Below, in pieces: positions 35,654-46,791 of a stretch of DNA of 64,000 nucleotides. The notes beneath the pieces were generated by a model, which saw nothing but the letters and a program-made list of their open reading frames with translations, made no database searches and was not told the DNA's origin. The DNA lies in NCBI GenBank assembly GCA_003615045.1, contig ML014123.1, positions 158,853 to 222,852 on the forward strand, written 5' to 3'. The stretch comes from Caulochytrium protostelioides. Its lineage: Eukaryota > Chytridiomycota > Caulochytriomycetes > Caulochytriales > Caulochytriaceae. The stretch's first letter is position 1. Each line of letters starts with the position of its first letter. Both the position numbers and the translations under genes were made by a program.

Positions 35654-36775
35654 ATGCGCTTCCGACTCCGTCTGACCTCGGGTCAGACCGTGCCCTTCGG
35701 CGCCGACATGACGCTGGAGACGCCGCTCCGCGATTTGCGGCAAGCCATCGCCGCGATCGCGAACGCCGCGCCTGACCAGCTGCTGCTGCGCCGAGGCATG
35801 CCGCCGGCTCCCTTCGCCCCCGACGCCGACCCGGCCGCATCCATTGGGTCGCTCGGGCTGCGTGACGGCGAGACTCTTATTCTCCAGGTCACCACGCCCG
35901 ACGTGATCGCCGCCGCCGCATCGGTGGCCGCCGCGTCCACTCCCGCCAAATCGGCCACCGCCACCGCCACCGCCACCGCATCAGCGCCACCAAGAACGCC
36001 TGCCACGAAAGCATCCGTCCCGGCGCCATATCAAGCTTCGGCCAAGGCCAAGCCTGCTACCGCCACAGCGGCGCCGGCGGCCGCGTCCTCAACCTCGGCA
36101 CACGCCACACCGGAGGCGCGCGTGGTCGTGATGGATGACGATAATAGCTGCCTCTTCCGTGCCGTGAGCTATGTCCTGGACGGGCACCCGCGCAACCACC
36201 CGTCGTACCGCGAGCTGGCGGCCGTCGCCGTGCAGTCCGACACGGACACCTTCTCGGAGGCCGTGCTCGGCCGCCCGCCGGACGCGTACGTGGCGTGGAT
36301 CACGGGGCCCGACCGCTGGGGCGGCGCAATTGAACTCGCTGCGCTGGCCCAGGCCACGCGCCACGAGCTGCTGGTCGCCGATGTCGAGACCGGCCGCATC
36401 GACGTCTTCGGCGAGGGACAGGGGCACCCGGTGCGCAGCGCGCTCGTCTACAGCGGGATCCACTACGACGCCGCCGAGATTGCACTGCCCGACGGCCGCG
36501 TCGTCCGCGAGTGGCCCGTGCCTGGCGCGTCTGCGGCCGCGGCGACGGCGACGGCGACGACGGGTACCGGCGACGGTGTCCTTAACAGCGTGACTGCTGA
36601 TCCGAATGCTGAGGCTGTGCGCGTCGCGGCGAGCGCCCTGCGTGCCGCGCGGCAATTCACCAACACAGCGCAGTTCACGCTGCGGTGTAGCGACTGCGGG
36701 CAAGCGCTTCGCGGTGAGAAAGAAGCCCAGTCGCATGCGGCATCCCGAGGCCATGTGAACTTTGTAGAGTACTGA
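35654..36775 (+). CDS. OTU1: OTU1/YOD1 ubiquitin thioesterase
   Basis: A cysteine protease that trims ubiquitin chains on substrates of Cdc48/p97, mainly in ER-associated degradation. The 373-aa protein has the family's three-part layout. Residues 1-80 form a ubiquitin-like (UBX-like) fold that docks on Cdc48 (RFRLRLTSGQTVPF ... LGLRDGETLILQ). After an Ala/Thr-rich linker comes the OTU domain at about 155-285, with the catalytic loop MDDDNSCLFRAVSYVL (nucleophile Cys166) and the active-site His270 in YSGIHYDA. A C-terminal C2H2 finger (CSDCGQAL ... HAASRGH, from Cys345) matches yeast Otu1. No introns. The linker of about 70 residues is longer than in yeast. It converges with the C2H2 factor, 241 bp apart. 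Confidence 0.96.
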   Translation: MRFRLRLTSGQTVPFGADMTLETPLRDLRQAIAAIANAAPDQLLLRRGMPPAPFAPDADPAASIGSLGLRDGETLILQVTTPDVIAAAASVAAASTPAKSATATATATASAPPRTPATKASVPAPYQASAKAKPATATAAPAAASSTSAHATPEARVVVMDDDNSCLFRAVSYVLDGHPRNHPSYRELAAVAVQSDTDTFSEAVLGRPPDAYVAWITGPDRWGGAIELAALAQATRHELLVADVETGRIDVFGEGQGHPVRSALVYSGIHYDAAEIALPDGRVVREWPVPGASAAAATATATTGTGDGVLNSVTADPNAEAVRVAASALRAARQFTNTAQFTLRCSDCGQALRGEKEAQSHAASRGHVNFVEY

Positions 36776-37016
36776 AGCTGGATGAAAGAAACAAGTGATA
36801 TATGTCTTACTAGAGGAAGGTGATGAAGCATAACTCAAAAAAGGGATTTGGAGAATAGAAATTAAGGGTGGCGCCGCGAAGGAAAAGAATGCGTGAGAAG
36901 GATGAAACTAAAACTGGAAACGGGAAGACGGCGATGTACAGAGAAAGCGCGGAGCACAGGGGAAGCGGAACATCATAAAGACGTGGAGGCGATTGGTGAC
37001 GCGGTCGCTCCGCCGT

Positions 37017-38648
37017 CTAGAACCCTGCCTTGATGGCGCCATTCGGCATGAGGCCCAGCGCCATCGCCGTCGATGCGGCGTTGTTGAGAACCTCGTCCGA
37101 GGACATGCCCGGCATACTCGGGATCCCCGTCATGTCGCCCGGCACCGGCGGCAGCGACGGGTCGTGTGGCTCGCCCAAGTGCCGCTGATACGCATCGAGA
37201 CGGTTGAACCCCTGGCTGCAGCGCATGCAGGTAAAAGGCCGGCGGCCCGAATGCAGAGTGCGGCTGTGACGCTGCAGATCGTGCTTGCGAGCGAACGCGG
37301 CGCGGCAGTGCGGACAAACATGGGGCCGCGCGCCCGTGTGGCAGAGCAGATGCGACTTGAGGTTGTAGAAGCGCGGGAACCCGCGGCCACAGCCCGGGTA
37401 CGGGCAGAAGTGGGTGCGCTTGCCGTCACTGCCGGTTGTGGGCGTCATGGGCGAGTATGCGGCGGCCGCGGCCGCGGCCGCGACGGACGCAATCGAGAAG
37501 GGGTCCGCGGTCATGGGCGACGAAACCATCGGCGAAGCGGCCATCGGCGATTCCGGCTGCGGCGTGCCCGGCTGCGGCGTACTCATGCGCATGTAGGGCA
37601 GATCATCGGTGTAAGGGCTGCTGGTGACGGGCATGGTCTGACGCATGTGGTTGGCCAGGTCGGCGCCGAGCGGCGACGTTTTGATGGGCGCTGTGGTCTC
37701 GCCGGAGCGGTCGCCGGCAAGCGCCGGGTGGGCCGAGTGCGGGCGGAACAGCAGCGAGTGGCTTGACATACTAGCCGTGGCGGGGGGCGGCACTGTCGAC
37801 GAAGTCGGGTAGTACTCGTGGTCGTGGACGGCCGCAAGCTCCTGCGTGTGGGCCATCGATGTCTGGTGAGTCGTGGGTGGCGAGGCCAAATGAGACGCCG
37901 GGTGGGGCAGATCGCCGAAGCTCTGGCTCAGGCCCGCTGAGGCCAGGTCCGGCATGCCGAACAGGGTGCCCGGCTTCAGCTTGGTTTCGATCGAGAGGGA
38001 CGGCATGCCGCTGACGAGCTTGCTCGGCTTCGGGTGGGCGACGTCACGAGCCGCATCGGCCTTCGCGTTCGCCGTGGCCAGCGCCGTGGCGCTTGCATGA
38101 GCCGGTGGGGTCTGCAAGGGAGCCAGCAGCTCGGCGAGCAAGGCGTCGTGGTCGGCCTCGACGGGCGTCTGGGAGGTCTCGAAGGACGGCGGCGACGGCC
38201 ACGGATGCTTGCCAAGAAAAGCCGCAGTGCCCATGGACATCATGGCAGCGGCCTGGTGGCCCAGCGGCGTCGTGGCCGGCGCGACCAGCGCCGACATGAG
38301 CAGCGACTCGGTCTGGGTGCTGCTGGTCGGCGCAGTGACGCCCGTCGTGACTGTCGGGAACTGCGAGAGGAAGTGGGCCTCGGAGGCCATAGGCGTCGCA
38401 ACCGGCGTCGGGATGCCCTGCGTCGGGAAATGGGCGCCGCTCGTTACGGCCATGGCACCAACACTGGGCGTCGGGGCCGAGCTGCCGTCGGCTGGATGGG
38501 ACATGTGGGTCTGGGCTGGGACATGGGCCAGCGGTGACTGGCCCGACGCAGCGAGGGCGGCGGCCGAGGCCATGTTGTTATACCACATATGAAACTGCTG
38601 CTGCTGCGAGGGATGACCCTCTTTCGAGGGAAATGTCTCGCCGTACAT
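37017..38648 (-). CDS. C2H2 zinc-finger transcription factor
   Basis: A probable nuclear DNA-binding regulator of 543 aa. Three tandem C2H2 fingers lie near the C-terminus (about residues 411-496): CPYPGCGRGFPRFYNLKSH, CPHCRAAFARKHDLQRH and CMRCSQGFNRLDAYQRH, linked by HTGARP and HSGRRP. The FxRxYNLKSH, FARKHDLxRH and FxRxDAxxRH pattern is typical of fungal Crz1/Azf1-like factors, so a calcineurin-type regulator is possible but not shown. The N-terminal 400 residues are Gln/Ser/Thr/Pro/Ala-rich and disordered, with many repeated MSHP- and HFPTQ-like phrases. No clear PxIxIT motif was picked out. No introns needed. The start has a good upstream context and begins MYGETFPSKEGH. Confidence 0.85.
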   Translation of the reverse strand: MYGETFPSKEGHPSQQQQFHMWYNNMASAAALAASGQSPLAHVPAQTHMSHPADGSSAPTPSVGAMAVTSGAHFPTQGIPTPVATPMASEAHFLSQFPTVTTGVTAPTSSTQTESLLMSALVAPATTPLGHQAAAMMSMGTAAFLGKHPWPSPPSFETSQTPVEADHDALLAELLAPLQTPPAHASATALATANAKADAARDVAHPKPSKLVSGMPSLSIETKLKPGTLFGMPDLASAGLSQSFGDLPHPASHLASPPTTHQTSMAHTQELAAVHDHEYYPTSSTVPPPATASMSSHSLLFRPHSAHPALAGDRSGETTAPIKTSPLGADLANHMRQTMPVTSSPYTDDLPYMRMSTPQPGTPQPESPMAASPMVSSPMTADPFSIASVAAAAAAAAYSPMTPTTGSDGKRTHFCPYPGCGRGFPRFYNLKSHLLCHTGARPHVCPHCRAAFARKHDLQRHSRTLHSGRRPFTCMRCSQGFNRLDAYQRHLGEPHDPSLPPVPGDMTGIPSMPGMSSDEVLNNAASTAMALGLMPNGAIKAGF

Positions 38649-40584
38649 GTTGGGAAGAGGTCACGCTCGAAACAAAAAATAAATAAGTGAAGGGAAGGAG
38701 AGAGGGATCGGCGAACTGAAGGCCGGCCGAAGGCTTTTTCATCGACGAAGGAAAGCAAAAAGGGGAAGGCCGGTCACGGTAAAGACAAAGACAACACTAG
38801 GGTCATGGGGGTTTAAGTATGATCGGGAACGTATAGAGGTAAGGTGGACCGAGCGAGGTCTACTGACAGGTATCAACGGTATAGAGCAGGGGAGAATGAT
38901 CACGGGTAGGGAAGGAGGGACAATGACGTCGGGAAGACCTCACGACGCAGCCAGATGTCGATGGGTAAAGGGGAGCCTGGGTTACAGGGGGACGGGGGGA
39001 GGGACGGGGGAGTGTGGAACTGAGCCGCTTCTTTGCAGAGTGAGCCCCTGTCACCAACGGCTCTCCGGCATCTTGAACGTCAGGATCATCCGAGAAAGGG
39101 CAAAGCAGCGTCTTTATATATCGTTGCTGAGCAAACGCAAAATCGCGCCATGTGATGTGCCGATCATCGCGGTCTTGGCCGTGCGGCGCGTGCCGGCCTA
39201 GCGCCCCGTGGCTCGCGGCAACTTCCGCCCCGTGCGGCCATTCTGCCCGTCGGTTTGTGCTGGACATGGGTGAGGACGGCACCACGGGGTCCAGTCTGGC
39301 AAGGAGGTGTGGTATGGCGAGGAGGTGCGGTCTGACGAGGAGGACGGCGATGTGGCAGGTGTGCCATGCCGAATCATCATCCCTCGCGGCGACTCGCGAC
39401 GGCACCGCTGCTTCTGGCGCTCTTGGCCGCTGGTGACGGCGATACGGCAAGACACGGCACGGCGGCCATGGATCGTGGACCATCGCTGACGGCGGCCGAC
39501 GGCAGCGGACGAGACATTTCCATGCTCACGGCAGCTTGTCGCACCCGCATGCCTGCCGACTCCACCCCTCAGAACCGCTGACCGCTGGTCGCCGAAGCCC
39601 CGATTGCCGGCATGGGCACGGCGTGCTGCCGGTCCTCCCATGAAACCATGGGGACCAGGGAACCGCCCGTGAGCGGCCTCGTCGCATGTTTAGGGCGGGA
39701 GACGCCGTAGCGCGGCGAGCGGCGACTGCTGGAGTAAATGTGCGCCGTGCCTAGCGCACCGTTGCTCACGAGTCATCGATGCCAGCAAATGCGGCATTGC
39801 CAGCAGAGAAGACCCTTCACGGCAATAGACTCCCTTGGCGGATCGACCTACCGGCAACCCTATCGATGCCAAATGCCAGAACTGAGAGCGATTTTTGGTT
39901 TTTTTGTGCAAATCTGCGTTCGTCCGTGACGTGCGGCGCCATACACGACTTTTGTCGCGTGAGCGATTGAAGAATACGGTCAAAATGCCGTAGGAGGCGA
40001 CAAGCCGCAAAGATGGCGTGAGATTTTTATATCAAGGATAGAACACCGCACAGGCGCCAACAGAGATATCAAATTGTCATCGCGACAAATGGCCACGGCT
40101 ATCACGAGTGTTGTGGGGAGCGGCAATAGAGATAGAGAGAGCGGCAAGAGTCCTCGAACAGCTGTCGGCCTTTTGATAAAGTCAAATGATGCATTGTACA
40201 CAGTGCCTATGGCTCGCCGTTTTGATCATGTTTTTGGACCCGTTGTTGGCAGTTTTGGAGGGCTCTCTCGTATCATTTTTGGGTTTGCCATGAATGGCAA
40301 CGGCGGGTGCGTTGTCATGTCACGCGTGCCAAGCAAAACTTACGGTGCATGATTCATGGACCCCTGTCGCGAGGGTGGATGGCCAATGTAGCGTCCGGCT
40401 GCACCGCAACGGCATGAATCGCTCGATTCGACATTCACTAAAACTGATGTTCCCGACGTGCCGAAGCCTTCCAGTGGGTCTGTCGCCCGCTCTTCTAGAG
40501 GCTTGTAGCAGCAGGCGCGGTTACTTGATGGCCAAGCAAGTTATCACAAGACGTATGTGATGCACTGTCAGTGGTATTAAGAGT
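38649..40584. other. Intergenic region, no gene recognised
   Basis: About 1.9 kb between the C2H2 factor (5' side) and MCD4 (3' side). The first 350 bases upstream of the factor are purine-rich on the plus strand, hence pyrimidine-rich in the gene's own direction. Overlapping frames up to 207 codons near 38860-39640 show no domain. The part from 39700 to 40560 is less GC-rich. No repeats or RNA genes were seen. Confidence 0.5.
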
Positions 40585-43500
40585 TTATGTCTGCTTGGCC
40601 CACTTCGAGGCGCGACTGGTGGGAGCCGGGATCAAAACGCGGCCGACGAGCACGTGACTGAGCGAAAAGAGAATAATCTGCAGAATAATGAAGGCGGACG
40701 CAATGACGAAGTGGGAGATGCTAGTTCCGATCTCGAGCCAACTGCCGTCGTCGCGAACCAGAAAGAAAAAGTTGAGCGTCATGACGTCGGTCGTGCCCAC
40801 CACCAGCAAAAATAGACTGAAAGGCGGCAGACGCAATGAACGGGACAATACGCCCAGCACGGCAGAAAGCAGAAAGAAGGGGATGAGGATCTTGTACAGC
40901 AGCAGTACGCTCATCAGGAACGGATCAAAGACGGTCGTGAAGCGATAGACGCTGGAAAGCGAAAAGGAGCTCAGCGACGCCACGTTGCCGGTTCCGAAAA
41001 AGGCCATGTTGACGGCGAACAGAAAGAAGGCCGCAATACGCAGATCGCTGAGCGTTAACCGACGGCCGGCCAGCGCTGGCGCTGCGGCGGAAAGCGAGCT
41101 TTCGTTACGGAACGAGGAGCGAAGCACGCGCGCCGTGCTGCCGGTCGAGACATCCGGCGGTGACATGGCATCGAGCGTATCGCCTGCGAGATGGCCCGTC
41201 GCCGCGGCCGCGTCCAGCCGCTCAAGCTGCACCCAGACGAGCAGCAGGCTGGAGAAACTCCAGTAAAAGATCACTTCATACGTGAGGCTAAGCAGGATAA
41301 ACGCGGGCGCGAAGCCAAGAAAGAGAACGAGAAGCCGGCGACGGTAATGCTGGGTGGGCCGCCGCCGCCCGTCATCGATGATGGCGGCCAGGCCCGCCGC
41401 AAGACAGAGCCAGGCGCCGTACTGGTTGAGGTACGCGAGGCCCTGTTTCGCGCGCAGCATCGCAGCCGTATGGTTCACGAGAGCAATGGTGATGGCGTTC
41501 AGCGCCACCAGGGCATACAGGAAGCCAGGGGCGTCCTCCGGCAGACCTAACTGCTGCGGCTGCCACCACATCATATACAGCGCGGTGCCGATGACGGCGA
41601 AGCCGCCCAGCGTCACGAGCCATAGATCGTCCGCCTTTTCGACCGGGAGCAGCGTGAACAGTCCCGTCGTCAGACTGAGACCAGCCCAGAGGCTCAGCCA
41701 GGTGCGACGATGCGGCAGTCCGGCAGGCAGACGATGGTGCCAGATGAACGTAGAGGCCGCAAAGCACACAAACAGCACGTCGCGTCGGAAGTAACTGACG
41801 ACCAGCAGCTCGAGCGCCACCAGGTAAGCGAATGCCACCAGCATGGTCTGCCCGATACTACCCGTCAAGGCACGAGGACGGGGGACCGTGTCGCGCTTCT
41901 GCATGGCCGTTGAGAGGGCGTGCATGTGCTTGACGGCGTCCTGCAGCACGTGCTGCTTTTTAAACGCGTGAGACCAAAAGTAGATGGGAAACGCAGCATA
42001 CACGTAGTGCAACCAAACAGCCCGACGCTGTGTCAAGAAGACCACGGCCGACACCGACAGGAACCCCGTGATCCATTGGATGCGTCGGAGACGGCGCTGA
42101 TGCTGACGCTGCAGGTCAGAGTTGGTAGCACGACCAAGCAGGTCAAAGCCGGCAAACTGCTCGAGAATAAAAAGCAGTGTATAGACGATCCAGCCAAGAT
42201 AGCCGGCGCTGACCACGCCGCGCAGAAGGGCCCAATCATACGTCTGGTAGTAGCGCATGCCTTCGAGCGCGTCGGTCATAACCTGGCGACTCGTGCGGCT
42301 GCTGGCGCCAGGATCGCGCTCGATTAAGGCGCTCGCCGTCGAGAGGCCTCGTGCGATGGCGCCGTCGAGCGGATACGGGTGAAAGAACCACATGTGGCGC
42401 TTCGTCTTCGCTTTCGCGCGGTACTGCGCCGTTAGCTGCAGCGCGTTCTGGAATAAGAGCCGGGCCTGCTGCGCTGGCTTGCCCGCGAGGTCGAGATACT
42501 CCACGGGCAAGCGGCCCGCCGAGTTGACGGGAATCGGAGTGCCTATCAAGGCGGCCATGAGAGGCGCGATATCGGCCTGGTGGACATCGAGTCTGGGCCA
42601 TGCGCCAAGATCCCACGTGCGCTGCGGCTCGTGTCCCCGCGCGGTCGGACGTCCGAGGGGATCGAGCGCGGCACGAGGCTGCCGCGCTACGCCGGCGCCC
42701 CAGGTGATGAGCGGCGTTTCCGTGTTCTGTGGGTCGCCGTCACCATGGTTACCGCGGTCATGCATGCCGTGGTCCGCGGTAAACACATAAGCGGTGCGGT
42801 CGTCGCCATAGAACGCGTTGATCGTGTCCACAAGCTGGGCGATCCCGCGGTCGACGACGCCGATGTTAGCGAGGTACTCAGGTGACATTGGACGGTGGCC
42901 ATGGCCGTTGGTATCGAGGCCAAGGAGGTGCAAAAACAGCACATTGTGGTCGTGGCGCAGCTCGGCATCGAGAGCCGCATCGGTTGATGCGTTCTGAAAG
43001 AGCTGGGCGACGTGATCAAAAACCCACGTATCCAGATGGCTGGCCTCGGTGCCAAAATCCTCTTCTTCCGCACCATACATGTAGGTCTTGACGCGATGGG
43101 GATCCGAGGCGCCTTTTGCAAACATGGGGAGAATGTCGGGCGATCCAAACGACCACGTACGGTGGGTGCGGTTGAAGACGGAATCAAAGTCGACCGGATT
43201 CATCTTCCAACCTTTGGTGACGGCGCTCACATCCTCGTAGAAACCGGCGATGATAGCTACGTGGCCGGGCCGCGACTCGGTCGGCACGCGCGTATGCGAG
43301 ACGCCCCAGGTGCCCCCGCCTTCGACCTTCTCCCGGAGAAAGGGTGCCCTGGCCACGCCGTGCTCAAAGAGCTTGTCGGCGCGTAGGCCATCCGCTTCAA
43401 GATCAGAAGATCAACATAGCTAATCGTGTCAGCAGGACTACTTAATAGCCAGAGACGGCAAACACCCGACGCATCCGCAGCATGGCGATGCGTGGTGATA

Positions 43501-43704
43501 TTCGACCCACTTACCCACCAGAAGCACTAATCGCTTGGCTGGGGCTGGATCGACCGGATACACGGGGTCCATGCCATGCACAAGCGGCGTCCGGAAATAG
43601 ATATCAAAGATCGAGGCAATGTAGACAGCATGGAAGACGATGCCCACAAGCAGCAGCTTCGCAATGCGTCGCATCACGACGCGGGACTCGGAAGGGCTCG
43701 CCAT
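40585..43704 (-). CDS. MCD4: GPI ethanolamine phosphate transferase 1 (Mcd4/PIG-N)
   Basis: An ER membrane enzyme that adds ethanolamine phosphate to the first mannose of the GPI anchor precursor. Two exons: 43704-43515 (ATG in [10 protein letters not shown]) and 43394-40585, across a 120-bp intron (donor GTAAGT, acceptor AAG), giving 999 aa. Exon 1 supplies the signal anchor and the block [15 protein letters not shown]; the junction rebuilds [15 protein letters not shown]. Catalytic alkaline-phosphatase-fold residues are visible: Asp65 in ADGLRAD, the nucleophile Thr102 in [26 protein letters not shown], and [28 protein letters not shown] and TWVFDHV are family signatures. The C-terminal half is a multi-pass membrane domain. 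It is about 70 residues longer than yeast or human enzymes, mostly in the loop near residues 790-850. Without exon 1 the frame has only a GTG start. Confidence 0.95.
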
Positions 43705-44298
43705 GGCGACAAACGGGCAGATGACGGCGGATCGCGGGTGCCAGGGGAGACCGTAGGGAAGCCCCGTCGAGGGAAGCGAGGGGGGAGCGCGGACAACCCG
43801 GTTCGGTGCGGCGGATGGAAGCGATGCGTCGCCGCGACGCGGTAGCCGTCCTCCGATTCGGCAATGGTGCTGGGCGCTGCCGCAACGCACATTAACTCCG
43901 ACGCTGGATGCCTCGCTGCGCCAGCGCCAGCGCTCGCCAGACATCGTGATGCGACGAGAGGTAGACCGACGTGCTTCAGAGCGATGATCACGGGCGGCAT
44001 GGGCGGATAGGGGCCGATCCCGTTCTCCGCGCGAGTTTAAGCCGCCGCTGCCGTGTGGCGGGCCACCGTGTGGCACGCCCGCTATGGCCGACGCACGCCC
44101 GCCGCGTCCCCTGCCGCGCCACGCCAGGATGGAATCCGCGGGCCGGTCACCACGTTGGTGGGGCCGGTCAACGGTCAACGCCACACTTCCGAAGGCGCCC
44201 GCTGCAAAAAGACAACAATGTGCCGATCGCGGTGAGCTCGATTGATGTTGATCATCTACATAGGGTCATGTCCCGAGGAAGAGGGGTCCGGTCAACCG
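43705..44298. other. Spacer between MCD4 and CFAP410
   Basis: About 600 bp of MCD4 upstream sequence and CFAP410 3' sequence. Open frames read through it on the minus strand but show no homology; they are extensions of MCD4 exon 1. No other feature seen. Confidence 0.45.
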
Positions 44299-46157
44299 TC
44301 AATCGCGTCGGTCTATGGGGGGTGGCACGTGGAACACGGCCGCCCGTGCTGCATTCTCGTCCTGGAGCAGGGTCATCAGCTGGGCAAGCGAGGCCGAGCT
44401 GCACTCTTGAAGAAGGCACTTGAACGCGAGCATCAGATTCGGCTGATCCATCGACGGGTGCGCCGCACTCGGACGCCGCTCCTCGACTTGTCCACGAATC
44501 ATGGCACAGATCTGCACACGCTGCCGTGCATCGACCGGCAACGAGCAAAACATGGTATGGACAACAAACAACCGGTGAGTCGCACGAAAACACAAAGAAA
44601 TAGGGAGAATGTGCCATAAGGCGATAATCGCACGGTCGAGTAGACCGGTGAAGCCGAAAGCCACCCGGGTTCACCGAATACCGAAACAGCGCTGTTTCGA
44701 CTTACCTCCGGTTCAGAGTTAAAAGGCCAGCGGCGGTGTGTCCGCGGGGGTGATCGATCCTTTTTGCGGACGGGGGGATTGTCGACCACGCGGTGCGTGA
44801 GACGCTGTCGCCATGGCAGTGCGTGGGACCGGGCCGGCGGGACCGCCGCCGCCACCAACGCCGCCGCAGCTGCCGCCGCCGTTTTGGCCCGCGGCCTCGT
44901 CGCGGTCACGAAGGCGTCTGTCGCGGCGGCCTCGGTCGCATCGGCCCCACCAACGAGAACAGCGCCGTCGGAAGGCGTCGCCTCAGTCATCGCGTCCGAC
45001 CCCTTCGTTGCCAATGCGGTGACCGACGCCGGTGGCGGGACCGCTCTGTCCCGTGAGGGAATCGCGGCCGGCGGCAGCGCCAGCGGCTCGGGCTCGGGCT
45101 TGCTCGCCGTCCCGTCGATCGCGACGAGTGGCGCCGGCGACTGCGGCGGCGTCGTGAGCGCCGTCACGCTCAGCTGGGCCGTCGGCGGCGTCGAGGGCCG
45201 TCGTGCCGGCGACGCCGCGGCAGCAGCGGATACAGGCGCCGCCGCCGCCGCCGCCGCCGACGCCGCCGCGGCGGGGAGGCGCGTGCGGGCCATGCTGCCG
45301 GGCCGAAGTCCCTGGGGGGCGGCGGCGGCGGCGGCCATGGGCGCGGAGGACATCGCGGCTGCCGGCGGCGGGAGCGGCGGCATGTCCACGGCGGGCGGCA
45401 CAGCGCGGACCTGGCTCACGGGCCGGCGTGGCGGCCGTGCCGCCACGACGTGCGGACGGGCCGGCGGTAGGGCGCTGACGGGCCCACGGGAGGGCGGTGG
45501 CACTGCGGCGGGACTGACGCGTGGCGCACCGGCGCTACTGGGTGGCGGCTTAGCGAGCTCGGACTCGGAGGCCTGGCCATCCAGGAGCCGGAGCCACGGC
45601 ACGGCGTCCAAGACATGGGCGCGATACGCAGGCCGCTGGGTGATGGGGTTCTGCTCGAGCCACAGGCACGTGAGGGAGAGGCTGCCGCGGAGGTGGCGGA
45701 GTTCGGCCAAATCCTCCACGTGGTTGCGGCGCAAGTAGAGCTCTTCCAACCGGTGGAGATGTTTGAAGTCGGCAAGCGAGGTGATGCGGTTCGCAGTGAG
45801 GGACACCACCCGCAAGTGCGTATACCGACTGAGGAGCGAGACATCGACGAGGCCCTGGTGGCAGAGACTGATCCTGGTGATGGCGACTAGCAATGGCATC
45901 ACCCGTAAGGCAACATTGCATCGGAAGAGCGTCATGGGCAATTAAGCATTATGTACATCAGACAGGGATGTGAGTCGACCGGGCAAATACGGTGAGCAGC
46001 GCGCCGAAGGGCATTCGATACCGCCTCGAGGCAAGTCGGATTGGCCCCGGAAGAATAGAGACTTCAATTTACCGAGATCAGCAACTTGCAGGTTGGGATC
46101 GCCCTGCAGCCGCCGCTGGGTCGACAGCAAGGTGGCCTCGTCCAGCACGCGTGGCAT
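44299..46157 (-). CDS. CFAP410: CFAP410 (C21orf2) leucine-rich cilium/basal-body protein
   Basis: CFAP410 binds NEK1 and localises to basal bodies; it is needed for cilium formation. Three exons are proposed: 46157-46073 (MPRVLDEATLL), 45886-44706 and 44520-44299, with introns of 186 bp (donor GTAAAT, acceptor TAG) and 185 bp (donor GTAAGT, acceptor CAG), giving 495 aa. After the first join, leucine-rich repeats run from about residue 25 to 130 (LRVVSLTANRITSL, LEELYLRRNHVEDLAEL, LTCLWLEQNPIT, VPWLRLLDGQ), matching human LEVITLSVNSIS, LSELYLRRN and LRVLWLAENP. A linker of about 290 residues rich in Ala/Pro/Thr follows. The last exon encodes NLMLAFKCLLQECSSASLAQL, which resembles the C-terminal oligomerisation helices of CFAP410 ([21 protein letters not shown]). 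The last acceptor could also be nine bases further on (exon start 44511), and the first ATG could be 46229. Confidence 0.82.
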
Positions 46158-46791
46158 GGTGAATGAATGCCACTTCCGGTAATCACGGGCGAATGTAAAG
46201 AAGAGATTAGGCTGGAAGCCGTTGGACATCTCTGATCGCTATCTGCCAAGCTTTCTGTCTCCCACCTGCTAAGCTTTCTGTCTGTTGGCGAGTATCCCTC
46301 AGATGCGAGCCATACCCCGTTCTAGCGAATCCGCGTAAAGTCACCTAAATAGGGAAACGGCTGCATGCGGAGATGCGCGTCCAGTAGCGGCTTTTGCAGG
46401 GGCACGTCGCTGCCCCGACTGCCGAGCACGTGGCATCACCGTTACGCCACATCAGCCCACGACGAAGACATGGGAGCGGGGACAAGCCGGTGACCACCGT
46501 CGTGACACGACATGACCTGTCAAATGCGCCACATTCAACGGCCGCGGGCCGTTCCAATAACAGCAGCAGCACTAACAGCGACGACGACGACGATTCGGCG
46601 TGCGAGAAAATCGATCGCCGCGAGAAAATCGAGTCGGTCACCATACCGTCTGCATCACAACATAGACGCAGGCGAGAGGAAAATAAGAGGGGATCATGAC
46701 GATGGCGTCCCGGGATGCAGGACGCGATCAGGATCCGATGCATCCAGCGGTATGAAGGAAAAGGCTGCGTGACCCGCACAAACGACATGGT
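46158..46791. other. Spacer between CFAP410 and THOC7
   Basis: About 630 bp containing the CFAP410 upstream region and the THOC7 3' region. A short direct repeat of CTGCTAAGCTTTCTGTCT-like sequence occurs at about 46245-46285 (two adjacent units). No gene recognised. Confidence 0.5.

Noticed and set aside
38860-39641. Overlapping frames of 147-207 codons on the minus strand upstream of the C2H2 factor
   Set aside because: Arg/Pro/His-rich composition with no domain; typical of random frames in GC-rich DNA.
44764-45738. 324-codon Ala/Gly-rich plus-strand frame
   Set aside because: Antisense of the Ala/Pro-rich linker of CFAP410; poly-Ala and poly-Gly runs are expected from the complement of GCC/GGC repeats.
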